Positions 8,890-20,387 of a stretch of DNA of 64,000 nt are shown piece after piece. This DNA is from Asterella californica (lineage: Eukaryota > Streptophyta > Marchantiopsida > Marchantiales > Aytoniaceae). A model generated the notes under the pieces. It worked only from the letters and a program-made list of their open reading frames with translations. It did no database searches and was not told the DNA's origin. The DNA lies in assembly GCA_036924285.1 (NCBI GenBank), contig JAYKYS010000010.1, forward strand, positions 9,114,001-9,178,000. Direction: 5' to 3'. Position 1 is the first letter of the stretch. Each line of letters opens with the position of its first letter. Both the position numbers and the translations under genes were made by a program.

Positions 8890-9440
8890 AGTATCTATCT
8901 ATTGGTTGCAGTCAATTCCAGAAGGGTTAGCTTCTAGTTCTTCTCTGCTCGAGTTTGTTTTTAGTGAGTCTACATCCTCCAAGTCTTTGTCGAGAGCAAG
9001 ACAAGTTTGCTCTCATCGAATAAGCGGAACTCACCTTTTCACATGAGAAAGTCATAACAAGATTCAACGAAAGAATGTAAGCAACGAATGATGAACTTTC
9101 GGCACATCCACACTCCGTCAGGTACGCAAGCTACTCACTCGAATAGGAGAACGCCACTGCATGCAATCTTGCTTCGCATCCGTCAAGCTCATCAGAATCA
9201 GTGATGCCTCCCACCGTCGACGAAGAGGATGTTTGGAACAGTGCGCAACCGCCAAGCAAAAGTGTCTCGAGCATGTTCAGACCTGATCACTAATTATTCA
9301 AAGTGGTCCACTAAATTTATCTCGTCGGGTGCTCCACCGTATCTTCGCTGTCCTAATTGGTAAGGAGAACGAGGTACCTTCCAAGGAATACAGATCCAGC
9401 GACAACACTGATGGTGAGTACAAATTTTTGAAGTCAGGAG
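8890..9440. other. Spacer before the U1-c upstream block
   Basis: No gene, RNA or clear repeat is recognised. The + strand frame crossing from 8651 is an extension of the duplicated flank. Confidence 0.35.
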
Positions 9441-9842
9441 GAGAGAGAATGCATGCATCGGCCTGGATCTTCACTTGCATCTTCTTGATCATCAGTCGTA
9501 AGTACTTTGCTTCTCCTTCTTCAGATTCAATGGATCCAAGCAGATACTACTTGGGTTCAAGTCCCACTTCATTTTTCCCTCTTACAGGAGGCAGTTGTTC
9601 AGGTCAAGTTCTTCATCCTGCACCAGCTTTTCTAGCAGAGAAACGAAATCGAACTCTCAACGCTTACGAGCAGTCTCGGGGAATTGTTTGACATCGCTTG
9701 GGAGAGGAGAATAGCCATTGTGTTTTGAAAAGTGACATCTTGACTGGTATACTGCGGATAAGATAGAACCATAAGCCCATAAGCCTTATGGCTGTAGTGG
9801 ACTTGGACGAGGTACATTAACGGCGTGCAATCAGGAGACACC
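9440..9842 (+). promoter_or_regulatory. U1-c upstream block and promoter
   Basis: The distal part (9440-9700) matches 5850-6100 upstream of U1-b. The proximal motifs are AACCATAAGC at -76, GTGGACTTGGACGA at -46 and GTACATTAA at about -31. The additional insert ATAAGCCCATAAGCC explains the slightly longer -76 spacing. Confidence 0.5.
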
Positions 9843-10003
9843 ATACTTACCTGGGCGGGGCCTATCGCTGAACCAGAAGGGCGATGACCTATGAAGAGCT
9901 CCTCCATTGCACTTCGGTGGGGCAAGTTGTAGCATTTCCCCAAGCGGGAAAATGCACGTCATAATTTGTGATAGCGGATGGCTCGCGTTCGCGCGGCCCT
10001 CCA
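9843..10003 (+). ncRNA. U1: U1 spliceosomal RNA (copy c)
   Basis: Full-length U1 with an intact ATACTTACCTG, stem-loop 1 loop CTGAACCAGAAGG, ATTGCAC loop, stem-loop 3, ATAATTTGTG Sm site and 3' hairpin. In the 3' hairpin the 5' strand reads GATGGCTCGC against GAGGGCTCGC elsewhere, leaving one mismatch opposite the C of GGCCCTC. It sits 3.6 kb after U1-b with U2-a between them, and is followed by AAATCAGTACTAAAAAGCAT, close to the plant 3' box form CA-N-AGTNNAA. Confidence 0.93.
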
Positions 10004-10321
10004 CCAAATCAGTACTAAAAAGCATAACTCTGCCGTTTTATCTGCTACTGTAGTTCGAGTGGAGCTGACGACCTTAACCACATTCTATTGGGCATAACCA
10101 GCATCGTATGTGCGACACATTATGTAGTAGACAGGTGAGAAATGGTAGTCGAACACCACCAGAGAAGAGGAAAATGAAGTGGTTTTCTTACTAGCAACCT
10201 GTGGCTCAGCTCTCTCATGGACTCTGCTGCGTGTACATGGATCGAAAGTGATGGATTTAAACTCTTGACCAGAGCTCGAGTCACATGATACATAATTGTA
10301 TATCGTTGGTCGCAGGTGGCA

Positions 10322-10830
10322 CTGCATGAATGTGGAATCGTTAGGCGTTCTGTTCCTTCGTGCTTCACCTGGGCAGTACTGTATTCTCTCGTGAGACTTG
10401 TGGGTGTGCGGGACTTACAGCATCAACACCTTTCAGTTCTGTTTCAGATGAAGCGCTTATCCATTTTCGCAGGAAGTCGATGGAGAACCCTGGACAAGTG
10501 TGCCTTCCCGTCAGCTCGTAACGCAGACTGAGCATTGCCAGAAGAAATGGTCGGTCAAGTAATCCGAAGACATTATTCCGAAGCAAGTTCTGTATGGCTA
10601 ATTCGAGGTGCAAGCGCGGAGTACTCGTACAAACATTTATTGGTCAGATTCTGAATGTCAAGTGTGATCCCTCTATTCTGTAAGTTGGTGCATGATCCTT
10701 CATCACCGTGAGTGGAGAAGGAAGCAGCTCCCGTAATTCCGGTCGTCTGATATTCTTCCGGATCCTAATTCGATCGATAAACTGTCAATAGCACGCTTTC
10801 TGTTCCCCTCTCCGCAGACTTTTCTGGGCC
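10322..10830 (+). repeat. Module M (copy 3) after U1-c
   Basis: Contains TCGTTAGGCGTTCTGTTC, ACAGCATCAACACCTTTCAG, GAAGCGCTTATCCATTTTCG, CGCAGACTGAGC, AAATGGTCGG, CGAGGTGCAAGC and GTGTGATCCCTC in the same order as M1. It continues with a stretch (10670-10830) that matches the minus strand of 44330-44560 after U2-b. The same DNA therefore follows both a U1 and a U2. Confidence 0.7.
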
Positions 10831-11229
10831 TCATTGCGACAAAATCTAGAGTTTCTGCCTGCAGGTCAGGTTTTCTGCCTGTAAGGACGATTTACTTTGC
10901 AACAACTGAACAAGCACTTGGGAGCAAAGGATACTCAGAGCTCGTGGATCGACCTCGTCTTTGGAAAGTGTAAATCTGGAACTGGCGAGACGATCTTACA
11001 CCCCTTAATGGTTCTTCAGCTCATGCTGCTATTGGAATCGCAAAAGCCAAATTATTAAAAGGAACGGATGCTTACTGTCCATTGACAAGAAGATATAACG
11101 GATTAAACTTATAAGTGGTATCAAAAGACATCCACAAGCTGAGTGTCACTATGTGGATATACACGAGGTATCTCCGGTGTCGCTATAGAGGATCATTCTG
11201 TACGCTTTGAAGACAATATGTACGTCTCT

Positions 11230-11425
11230 CCACCTTTAATTCTCATGTTTACTGGGGTGGCATGGTGGAGCAACTCGTGGAGGTTCCGTAATAGCGATTA
11301 GATGATATAGAGAAGGTTACCTTGTGGTGGGTTTAAAGAGGTTGGTTCGAACCGAGGCTTGGAAAACCTCTCTCCACGTGATCGACAAAATAGAGATAAG
11401 TTGATTGTTTCAGATTACTTCCACA
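11230..11425 (+). repeat. Truncated U2-type upstream block
   Basis: Resembles 7060-7260 (GCGATTAGATGATAT, GAGGTTGGTTCG, CTACACGTGATC-like, AGTTGATTGT) and then diverges at about 11425 before any U2 appears. It is evidence that the U1-U2 alternation formerly continued. Confidence 0.55.
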
Positions 11426-13039
11426 ATTTACATTTTTGTTTGCATTTTGTTAATAGTTCTTATTGTTGAAACTCACCTGTTGGAATCGCCAGTATTCAAC
11501 AAACAATACTTATCACCCTAATGCATGACCAGTCTGATGTATGAGCGAGTGGAATCTTGCCAAAGAGAATTCATGTTTGTAACAAGAAAATTATATGAGA
11601 GAATTGTAACATTTGACAAATCCAAGTCTTGTTTGAAGAGTGTAGGTCTTGCTCTACCACTCGCTCTATGCTTCTCATGGTAGTATATTGCCAATGTATG
11701 GATCTGAAGACAAAGTCGTGAACCACTGAACTTCCACTGTCGCTGGTTCATCTTTCGCGTTATGAGATTTGATCTTTAACACTTGGCAGATCCACAATGA
11801 TTCCAAGTTTGGAGCCAATATTGCAAGCAATAGTTTTTCTTTAATTTTGTTGAGGTCGCATCCTCTTTGTTATCAGTCATGTGCTTCAGTACCGGATCAT
11901 AATCGTCTTGTGTCTATGTATATTGTAGATGATCACCAAAGACTCGATTGCCTAGTTCTTCGTTGCTTACAATTAGATGCCAGTGGAATATGAGTTCGGA
12001 CTCGTCATGTTCAGACGATACCAGCCAAGTCCACATCTTCAATAGAGGTTTTAGTTTTTCTCTCGATATATTTTCAACAATACTTTCTTGTCAAAAGAAC
12101 CGGTGGTTCCATCATTCTTTTCCATTGTCTGAAAAGCAATTGCACCACAAAGTCACAGTATCTTTCTTGATTGTCAAAGTGTATCAACTTTAGTGTCAAG
12201 CAAATCTCCTATCCGTGTTTTGTTCTTGTGTTTGATTTCAGAATACGATTTCAATGGAACCAGCATGGACTTGTGGGAAAAATATGAGTTGCTTCACTCC
12301 TTCAACCGGAAGAGAATCTTGATATGTGAAAAACTGTTTGCACCAGACACGAGTTCAAACTTGTACTGTTGACTAAATGTAATATCATGTAACAGACGAT
12401 ATGGTTTGAGCTCGTCTTCATTGTACTTCTTGAAGTCTCAAGTCTTTGTCAATATAGTGACTATCAACTTCAGATCATAACTTCTTTCAATGACGGAACA
12501 TAATTATGATATTATGAAAGCATTTTGACGAGACAGAGCTCACTAGAATCTACTAAACATTTGGTCGACAAGATCATGTGAGTGTCCAACCATGAGAATA
12601 TACTGAGATATTTATTAATCAAAGTTGGCGTTGATGTTGAGACGTACAACCTCCGCGAGATAAATCAAATATGTACCATCCGCTGTCGTGTCTCTGTCGA
12701 CACAAACCTTTTCAATAATGTTTGAAAAGATCTGAAGAACTCGAGCGATATACAACAAATTATTGATAATGTCTGAATTTTCTAGATGTTCTTGCTTGCA
12801 TGTGCGTGCTAAGTTTCCAGCTGTCTCCAACTCATAGACATCCATGAGATCCATGGATGGAACGAAGATGTGTTTACAACACGAATTTCAATCTAACATT
12901 TACATTGTAGACCAGGTTATTAGGGAGTTGAAGTTACATAAAAAATAACAAACCGAAGCACGTTCTTTGTCAGCTCGAAGAAGATGGAAGGCGTTAGATA
13001 GTCTCGATGAATGTGCTTTCGTCTCCATCAATGAAGGAG
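11426..13039. other. Unassigned AT-rich region
   Basis: No domain or RNA is recognised. The longest reverse frames (79 codons at 12615-12854 and 77 at 11518-11751) show no motif I can name. A decayed retroelement is possible but is not supported by any motif seen. Confidence 0.35.
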
Positions 13040-13508
13040 AAAGTTCTCAGATAGATCTTTTTGGTTCCTTCGCTACGGTTTTCATCCTTTTGAGTTTGTT
13101 AGAGTTCTAGTTGGTTATGTACAGCTTGTGAAGCTAGCTTTAGCTAAGAGCTTGTACATGGATGTTGTTTGGACTTGAGTTTGAATCGTGTGATACTGGT
13201 GCAGCTCTTTTTGTTAACAAAGGGATGTTTCTCTTGCTTTGAGCTACACTTTGATAGTTTTGGATATGGATTGAGATTCAAGGACTCGTTTTAGTGAGTT
13301 TTGAAGCAGATTACATACCGCTCTGGTCTGTTTCTTAGTTTTGTATTCTTAGAGAGAAAAGTGTATATACGTTGGGAGTTGATATATATTACGACGTTCA
13401 TTTTTGAGCTTGTTTTTCTCTTTCTTGTCTCTGTTCAGCACACTACATCTCTACAGCCAAGAACCTCGCATTTTCTTGTACATCTTTCATGCAAAATCTG
13501 ACACGATA
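13040..13508 (+). repeat. hAT-associated repeat fragment
   Basis: Matches 27070-27540 downstream of the hAT remnant, and the reverse complement of 34750-34960. It contains GTTATGTACAGCTTGTG and GCTTGTACATGGATGTTGTTTGG. It stops abruptly at 13508, where U1-derived sequence starts on the other strand. Confidence 0.7.
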
Positions 13509-13623
13509 ACGTGCATCTTCTCGCTTGGAAATGCTATAACTTGTCTCACCGAAGTACAATGGAGGAGCTCGTCATAGGTCATCGCCCTTCTAGACTAACA
13601 ATAGTTCCCCCCCACATAAATAT
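13509..13623 (-). pseudogene. Truncated U1 pseudogene
   Basis: On the minus strand the 5' end is ATATTTATGTGGGG instead of ATACTTACCTGGGC, so splice-site pairing is destroyed. Stem-loop 1 is scrambled. GGGCGATGACCTATGACGAGCTCC, ATTGTAC (for ATTGCAC) and GCATTTCC are recognisable. The copy ends near stem-loop 3, without the Sm site or 3' hairpin. Upstream (13624-13730) the promoter words ACTATAAGC, TGGACTTGGACAAGG and GTACATAA remain. Further upstream, to about 13925, U1-type flanks continue (GTGCTGGGGAAATGAAGCGGGACTT, as near 48890). Confidence 0.85.
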
Positions 13624-13925
13624 GCCTCTTTTTCTTCACATGTGCATTATGTACCTTGTCCAAGTCCAGTATATCTATCATGCTTATAGTTTTTTGCTCC
13701 ATAGTCTAACCGTCGAGACTTCCTGTTCAGAATAGAGGGGCTACTCTCCTCTCTCAAACCAGATGTCAAACACCCCCATGAAACTCTTCTTAAGCCATGT
13801 AATGATCAGCGTTGGGAGTTTGATTTCGACACTTTGTTAGAAAAGCTAGAGCAGATATAGAAGATCTAGAAGTGCCTCCTGTAAGTGCTGGGGAAATGAA
13901 GCGGGACTTTGATCCAAACAGATAC

Positions 13926-14289
13926 TACATGTGTACATCCATATGGTTAGAATCTAAATCTACAAAGTACTTCCACTCAAACCTTAGCTATAAAATATTC
14001 CCACAACTCCCGTAAAACCTTTTACATGTTTTCAGTTGCAAACCTTACTCGTCATACAAATAGGCACTTAGTTCCAAGATACAAATTTGCTTGATTATGT
14101 TTCCAGTAGTTTTTTTCGCTCTACATATTCCTCTTAGCTAGATATTGTTTTATCACATCCTTGATTACTTATCGATTATAAAACCAATCACTTTACCATA
14201 TTAGTAACATGTCATACTGCATACATCAAATTTCTCAGCATGTATTATCTCTCGTTTATTTTATTCTTGAAATGATTTGAATTACATAA
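13926..14289. other. AT-rich spacer
   Basis: No gene or repeat is recognised. Confidence 0.4.
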
Positions 14290-14900
14290 ATATTGAAGTG
14301 CGTGTATATTCACCTCCTCCAATCTTTCGATGGTGGAGGTAAATAAACACATGATTAATTTATTACCTAACCCTTTCATTGTTCACCTCCTCCATATTTC
14401 AATGGAAGAGGTAAATATGCAGATGACTAATTTATTATCTAACTTTTCGGTTAGAAAGGGTTAGGTAATAAATTGAACTGGTAATCTTTCACTTAGTTAT
14501 GGGTCATCAATCACCCGTATATGTAGCATGGGGAACATGTTTTTCCAGGCTCACCTTATGGTTTATGTCAGCCTCTTCTTGCGTTCTCAGGTTGGACTAA
14601 CAGATAATATTTATAAAAATAGATTATTTTTTTATCTTAGTATAAGATTTTTGGTTAACAGTTATATTTTCTCTTCTCTCTCATATGTAGCATGGGGAAC
14701 ATGTTTTTCCACGCTCACCTTATGGTTTATGTATGCCTCTTCTTGCGTTCTCATGTTGGACTAACAGATAATATTTATAAAAAGAAGTTGTTTTTTGAGC
14801 TTAGTATAAGATTTTTGGTTAACAGTTATATTTTCTCTCCTTAACAGCAAGCGAGCAAAATTTCCCAGAAGTTCATCTTGTATCCATATTTAGTCATGAT
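14290..14900 (+). repeat. E-family repeat, most complete copy
   Basis: Starts with CACCTCCTCC...GGTGGAGGTAAAT hairpins. These are followed by a roughly 118 bp foldback (14357-14474) whose arms are AATTTATTACCTAACCCTTTC and its complement. A tandem pair of 164-bp units comes next (14519-14682 and 14683-14846: ATGTAGCATGGGGAACATG, GGTTGGACTAACAGATAATATTTATAAAA, TTAGTATAAGATTTTTGGTTAACAG). The end is AACAGCAAGCGAGCAAAATTTCC. Partial copies occur at about 40260-40460, 43290-43580, 60655-60815, 61285-61640, 62480-62775 and, inverted, 63835-64000. There is no coding capacity, so this is probably a non-autonomous element. Confidence 0.7.
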
Positions 14901-15165
14901 TGAAAATACTAAAATGATAAATGACGTAACAAAGTGACTGGTTTTACTATCATAGTCAGCTAGGGGTGTGTATCAAGCAATATATCATTAAAAGAGGTGT
15001 GCTCAAGCTAAACAAATTTACTGGGGTGTGATAAAGCAAATTTCTGGGTTCCAAAGAGACCATTTGGGAATCTAATTTCCGAAGTTTTGTGTTGAAGGAC
15101 GAGATCATCTGCAACTAGAAGATCTCAGAAGTACACCAGACATATCATTCCTGAACACAGAGGTT
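14901..15165 (+). repeat. Repeat paired with the right edge of the window
   Basis: The reverse complement matches 63600-63840 (CTGGTTTTACTATC, GGGGTGTGATAAA, AAATTTCTGGGTTCC, GAAGTTTTGTG) and the short stretch 62965-63030. Together with the E copy it forms an inverted pair with 62.96-64.0 kb. Confidence 0.65.
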
Positions 15166-18100
15166 GCACAAGGCGAACTGATTATGCGGACAAAGTGCCG
15201 TCTTGAGCAGGAGGGGGAAAACGACAAAAGAAAAATAACGGCAGTGAAATGACGCTCGGCGGACGAGTCGAGAGGTAGGGTTTAGACGAGTGAGTTTTCA
15301 TTATCGATTAGGGCGAGTTTTTCATTTTCAGGACCACGCTCGTCGGCGAGTTAAGATTTGTCCACACGATCGAGAGCACGGTCCATGGCGAGTTGTGATT
15401 TTCAATGGATGCACCGTGTCTGTATCATTTCGAGGACTGATCGATGTTATGCATGGAGTGGCGGCCTCTGTGATTTGGCGAGGCTGAAGTGGTGTTCTCC
15501 TTTCATTGATCGGTTTCGTGAATTGATGGAGTGCCATGTTGTGATCGGTCCAAGCAACGGTTTGCTGTCGTGAGCGTCGACTGATTTTCACACTCGATGT
15601 GTCGAGGCGGTCGCGGCGTCGCAGTTCTTCTTTTCTGCGTGTGGTTCGTGCTGCTTTCGTCTTTTTTTTGTTTTGCAGACTTGTGCTCTGTCGTGTTTCC
15701 AGGCATGGCTTTGGTACAGGCAATCATGTGAGACGGCTGTTCTACACGTCCAGGTCTGAGGTATAGGTACACCGATGTTTTGTTCTGCTTTTATGTAGGG
15801 ATGGGTGCTGCCGATGATGAGCAAAATGTCTGTTGTGTGGAGGCGTTGTCATGTCTTTCGATAGCGAGGAGCAGTGTGCAGACCCGCTGCTCGAGACTCA
15901 TATATTTTCACATGTTTCACCCGTTCCTGGCAGTTTCAATGTTCTGCACTTAGCTATAGATGCACCAAGGTTTGTTTTTCTTACTTCAAAATGGCAGATG
16001 ATTGGTAGATTTAGTTATCGCAGGAATAGAGAAGACTTTCCAAACTGAGAGGAACCGAAGTCCAAGAGGAGGTGGCCATCTGACAATGAGCCTTTCTATT
16101 CTCTAGACTGTGGTTGTGATTCAAAGGAATCCCCTCCTACGATTAGAAGTTGTTGTATAGAGTTGAGATTGATGTTTAGTTTTACACACACAATGCACAC
16201 ATAAGGGACACAGAAGAGCCCACATATAGAGTACACCCGCGCATAGTAGGTCTGCACCTCCGACCCTAAGAGGAGATTGTGGAAGTATAGACAAGAGTAG
16301 ATAGAGTAGACAGGGAATGATATCGTCGTGTAGTCTTGTTTAGTCTGGTGTATCAAGGAGAGATTGAGCTTCATCTAATTCATACCCAATTATGCATGGA
16401 AAATTTTCCTGTTGAGTGGCGGTGATTGTTAGAAGCTGTGTAGTGTCCAAGTTTGTCTCATCTAGTGGAGCAGTTTGAATCCACATACGAACTGTCCATG
16501 GAAGATTGGTCCCTTGAGACAAAGCAGTCAGAGCAAAGCCAGGAGAAGCTAGAAGCCATATCTGTAGAAGTAGTTTGAGTACCAAGCAAGACGTCAGGAA
16601 GTTAAGCGATGACAGTGTCGGCACAAGTCTGAACCCATGTAAAAGCTCATTTGACCAAAAAGACAGTGAGTGATAATTAACTCCAGGATTTCCTTGAGAG
16701 GGAAGACCTAAAGTACACAGAAGCTGGCGGATTGCTTCTTATCATATCAGAAGACGTCATTCTCAACAAGAAGACAGTGGGATTGTAAGTAGGTATTTGA
16801 TCTTCTTCTCCAATTTACTATAAGCAAGGATGGCTTGTTAGTCAGGATCCGGACTAGAACCTTGTCGGAAGATTGATTTCGTTCTTTTCTTTTATTTCTT
16901 CTTTTGTTAATTTTCTCTTCTTCCTTCTCTTCTCTCATCTTCCCATCTTCATTCTATCTTCTATTTTGTTACGGAAGCTTTGTATGAGTATCAGTGGAGG
17001 TGAGCGCGTTGTAGTGCTATCAGAAGACCGTTTCAGCAGACAGAAGCCTAGGAAGGCTACAGGGGTCATACACCTTGTAAATGATCTAATTAGTTGAATA
17101 TCATAAGAGTAATTTGTGGTATGGAGTAGTGATTGACATCTACGGAGCAGTGGCAGTGTTCTAAAGATGTTAAAAGCCGAGTTGAACTCCCAGAAGATGA
17201 GATTTGCTTCTGGAAGCCAACGTGAGAAGACTAGAAGCCTTGGCTATGGAGTAGTAATCGTCTTCCTTGTCTTCTCAATGTATATTTGTGTGATATTTTA
17301 AGGATCATAGCACATGTTGAAGGGTCTAGAAGCCGCGTGGTTTTGTGAGTTAGAAAGAACTGCTGGGCAAAACCAAAGTGTTTGTGAGTTTGAACAGATC
17401 TTAGAACTTAGAACAGTGTAACTAGTGTAAAGTTTCTTGCGGAACGAAATCTTTTATGCTACAATGATGTAAAAGAGAAATCCTGGGACACTACAATAAT
17501 TGCAGCATTCGAGATTTTAATAAAAGATCTACAATATTATTACTGTATTATTGCACACGTATTAAACTCAATAAAATAGTGACTGCTGTCCAATCAGAGC
17601 AAAGATCAAACACCCACCATGAGTGAAACACCACACAATATGTAGCGATAATAGAAGAATCACCCACTTTTGGCACCTCCGTTTATCCACATAGACATAT
17701 GAGAGCCATATCCACGTCCTAGGTCAACCATTTTACATGATAGACAAATTACCAGTATCAATGCTAACTCCACCTCGGATCGGAGAAAATCCTCATCATG
17801 GATCTCATTTTCTTCTTAGCTCTAATGGATAAAATACTCATCATCAAGAAGGTGCATGTAACATTTACTCATGTATGGTGGGTACGTTATCCTACTTATG
17901 TGCAACGCCGTTTGCTATATTTAATGGACAGTGATTAGCCAAACCCACGTCGCGGCTACAAGGTCCTGTCTGAGACTTGAAGAGACTACTAACTAGGGTC
18001 GTGAACTCTAAAAGGACCTTTTGACTAGTTTTCAGTTTGGATTACGGAGGAGAGTGCTGGAGGCTGAGCAGCGGCTAGAGATTGTACATACAAGAAATAG

Positions 18101-18340
18101 AGAAGCAGACGTGCAAGTTGGAGACGTGAATAGACTACACTGATAGTGGACCGTGGATAAATAGTTGCAAGCTGAGTGTACTGGTCAGAAAGGTTCTAGC
18201 ATTTGTTAGACAATTAACTTGATATTTAGCATGTTGAGCTACTCCGAGTTGATTACTCCGAGATGAGTTAAAATATATTACTTATGAATTTATTTAATTT
18301 TTCATAATATCTTATTATAAGATATTTTTATAATATTTAT
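15166..18340. other. Unassigned region, moderately GC-rich at 15.2-16.1 kb
   Basis: No recognised domain. 15180-15830 has overlapping open frames on both strands (up to 131 codons), CpG-rich text and T-rich stretches that would suit a plant 5' leader, but no convincing coding signal. 16090-16640 and 16840-17100 hold short frames without motifs. 17400-18340 is AT-rich and apparently empty. Confidence 0.35.
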
Positions 18341-19784
18341 ACGTTTTGTGATAAGAGAAAACGGAGTTCACTATACAAGGCCGTCGGGGATGCTTATTTT
18401 ACCTATCGTATCGTCACGTCAATCCTCATATACGAAACCCGGGAGAGAGAAACGCCCAACACGACAAAAAGAAAAATTAACGCGCCGCATCACCGGTAAA
18501 TTAACCCCGGATGTTCGCATTTTCCTGTGTCATTCACCACGCTTTGCCGGCATACCTACTTCCGCTTTCCACGAGTAAAACACCCTCTATGCAGGCGTCA
18601 GTTTGTCGCTGTGCCAAGGTAACTGTGTTCATCAGATATCTAGAGTTGCGGAACTCAGTATCTGCTTACCTGGCTTTACTAGATTCCTGCATAATGGATG
18701 ATTACAGAATGTATGTGGGGACAGGAGATAGACGGTCACGTGGTCCATACGAACTCCTGATTTCTGGTAAACAAAATTTATCTTTCATTTGGATGCATGC
18801 GAGACAACTGGACGAGTTGACACCTGCCTAGTCCGCAACTTATTTCCTCTCCTGTCTTTCTCGCTTAGATTCCGTTCTGGGCCAACTGTATTGATATTGG
18901 CCAGTAGAATGATTGCGTGGGACCTGAAGGTGCATCTGATCTTGTAGCAGACTACATTTTACCCAGCAGTTAAAATCCTGCGCTGATCATGGTTGACCGC
19001 ATCGTGTCCCAAGAACCGCTCCGATTGTAAATTTATGATCTGATCTCAAATTGATTCTCTTCACCATTCCGACCTTTGTGTCGCCCGACTTTCTGTCAGC
19101 TTTCAGTTTGGGGTAGGAAATCTTAGTTAGCAATGAGTTCAAGGTTTCAACGGTTTGTCCGCTGTTTGTATACGTCTAGATTTTCGCTTCATACTTCGAT
19201 ACAGTACCAGCCTCCACTGATTCAGTTTCCTAGTACTCTACAGCCTTCTGATAGGGTACTGTGAAGCATTTGCGCTGACGCTGATGATGTGCGACACAAA
19301 GTACGAAATCGATTCAGAAGCTTAATCAGCACAAGCGTATCCAGTCGATCAACCTCATGGATATGTTGTCGAGGTTTTTCTCGACATACTCCAGCTATGT
19401 GGCACAGAGTCTAGTAGACTACTTGTAGTTAGATCTGTTCGATCAGAGCACTACGTACATCTATTAGCTTTGGAGTTTAATAAGCCCAGAGCTTCGAGTC
19501 CCGAGCTCGCTCATTTGGACTATACGCATCAGCTCGGCTACTGACTGGAAAAATACGTGCAAATCCAGATTGCTTGATATGCTTGATACTTTAAGCTGTT
19601 TGAAATTCCTTTTCGTCAATACTATAGACTCGAATCAAGTTCTGTAATCTTGCTCAAGACTTCCAGCTACAATCCTTTCAACCACAAGGTGGGCATTACA
19701 CGAGCTGACCCTCAGTCCAACGTTTCCATAATTGTTATGTATCTGCACTGTTCAAACATGTGATCTATCGCCCTTTCCCTCCAG
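18341..19784. other. Unassigned region upstream of the candidate spliced gene
   Basis: Two + strand frames (18348-18578 and 18511-18831) have no identifiable domain. Earlier exons of the gene at 19785 could lie here, but no consistent set of splice sites was found by eye. The stretch contains none of the repeats seen elsewhere in the window, so it may be single-copy. Confidence 0.3.
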
Positions 19785-20343
19785 AAACTCCCCAGCTGCA
19801 GTACAGCTGCTGCAGCAACCGGGAGATCTTCCTTCGAGCAAGAAGTCACTTGGACCTCACTCTCCTGACTCAGAGACTAACCGCACGATTAATATGTCTG
19901 CCTCTCTGTTTGGAGGAGTGAGTTGACTGCAGCTTACTAGATCATATAATTATCTTGAACTTAATTATTCCCAGGAGCTTCAGCCGTTTTTATTCAAGTT
20001 TGACTACGTGCTGATAGCAAAGACTTGCTACCCCTGCCCTGTACATGACCCTCCACTCCAGACATTGGCCGGCTCTTATGGGTTCTTTGCATACTCTTCG
20101 GATAAGTTCTGCTTGTATGTCAAGGACAGGAGGTTCAATATGTTTTCTTATCCGGCTTATTTCATCCGAGACGATGGTTTTCTAAAGCCTACTGTCAAGT
20201 GCTTGTATCGTAACAACGGTCTACTTTGTATCTGTGAAAGCCTAGGTCGAATACAGAACCGTTACATGTGTCGCCTTTTCTCTCACTTCGAAGAGCAAGA
20301 TGTCGCTCTGGAGACAGGCAAGAGCCAAGAGGTCGTCGATTGA
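19785..20343 (+). CDS. Candidate two-exon 3' end of a host gene, product unknown
   Basis: A polypyrimidine tract ending CCCTTTCCCTCCAG precedes an open exon 19785-19917. A 57-nt candidate intron follows at 19918-19974: it starts GTGAGT, has CTTAAT as a branch-point-like word, and ends TTATTCCCAG. It joins in phase to an open exon 19975-20343 ending in TGA. Both exons share one reading frame across the intron, which chance gives one time in three. Exon 1 is Ser/Pro/Gln-rich (PAAVQLLQQP), and exon 2 encodes FKFDYVLIAKTCYPCPVHD and a basic, Cys-containing C-terminus. No family is recognised. Upstream exons are unresolved. The absence of repeats here and the hairpin right after the stop are mild support. 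Confidence 0.3.
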
Positions 20344-20345
20344 GG

Positions 20346-20387
20346 CTTCTGTTACTGTCTGTAGGATTGGACAGATAGTAACAGAAG
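20346..20387 (+). other. Stem-loop just after the stop of the candidate gene
   Basis: Arms CTTCTGTTACTGTCT and AGATAGTAACAGAAG pair over 15 bp with one G-T wobble, enclosing a 12-nt loop. The stem begins 3 nt after the TGA. It is not a match to the histone 3' stem-loop. Confidence 0.6.

Noticed and set aside
11300..11360. GGTTCGAACC with an A-box-like word upstream
   Set aside because: Distance and stems do not fit a tRNA; the stretch is explained as a truncated U2 upstream block.
12615..12854. Possible retroelement frame on the minus strand
   Set aside because: No protease, integrase or RT motif could be identified in any frame; left unassigned.
16161..16400. Possible reverse copia-type LTR end
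   Set aside because: Promoter-like and CACTC-rich text only; no second LTR, primer-binding site or coding motif.
19271..19305. CTGATGA...CGAAA, a hammerhead-like core
   Set aside because: Stem II does not pair well and the G after CTGATGA and the flanking stems I/III are missing.
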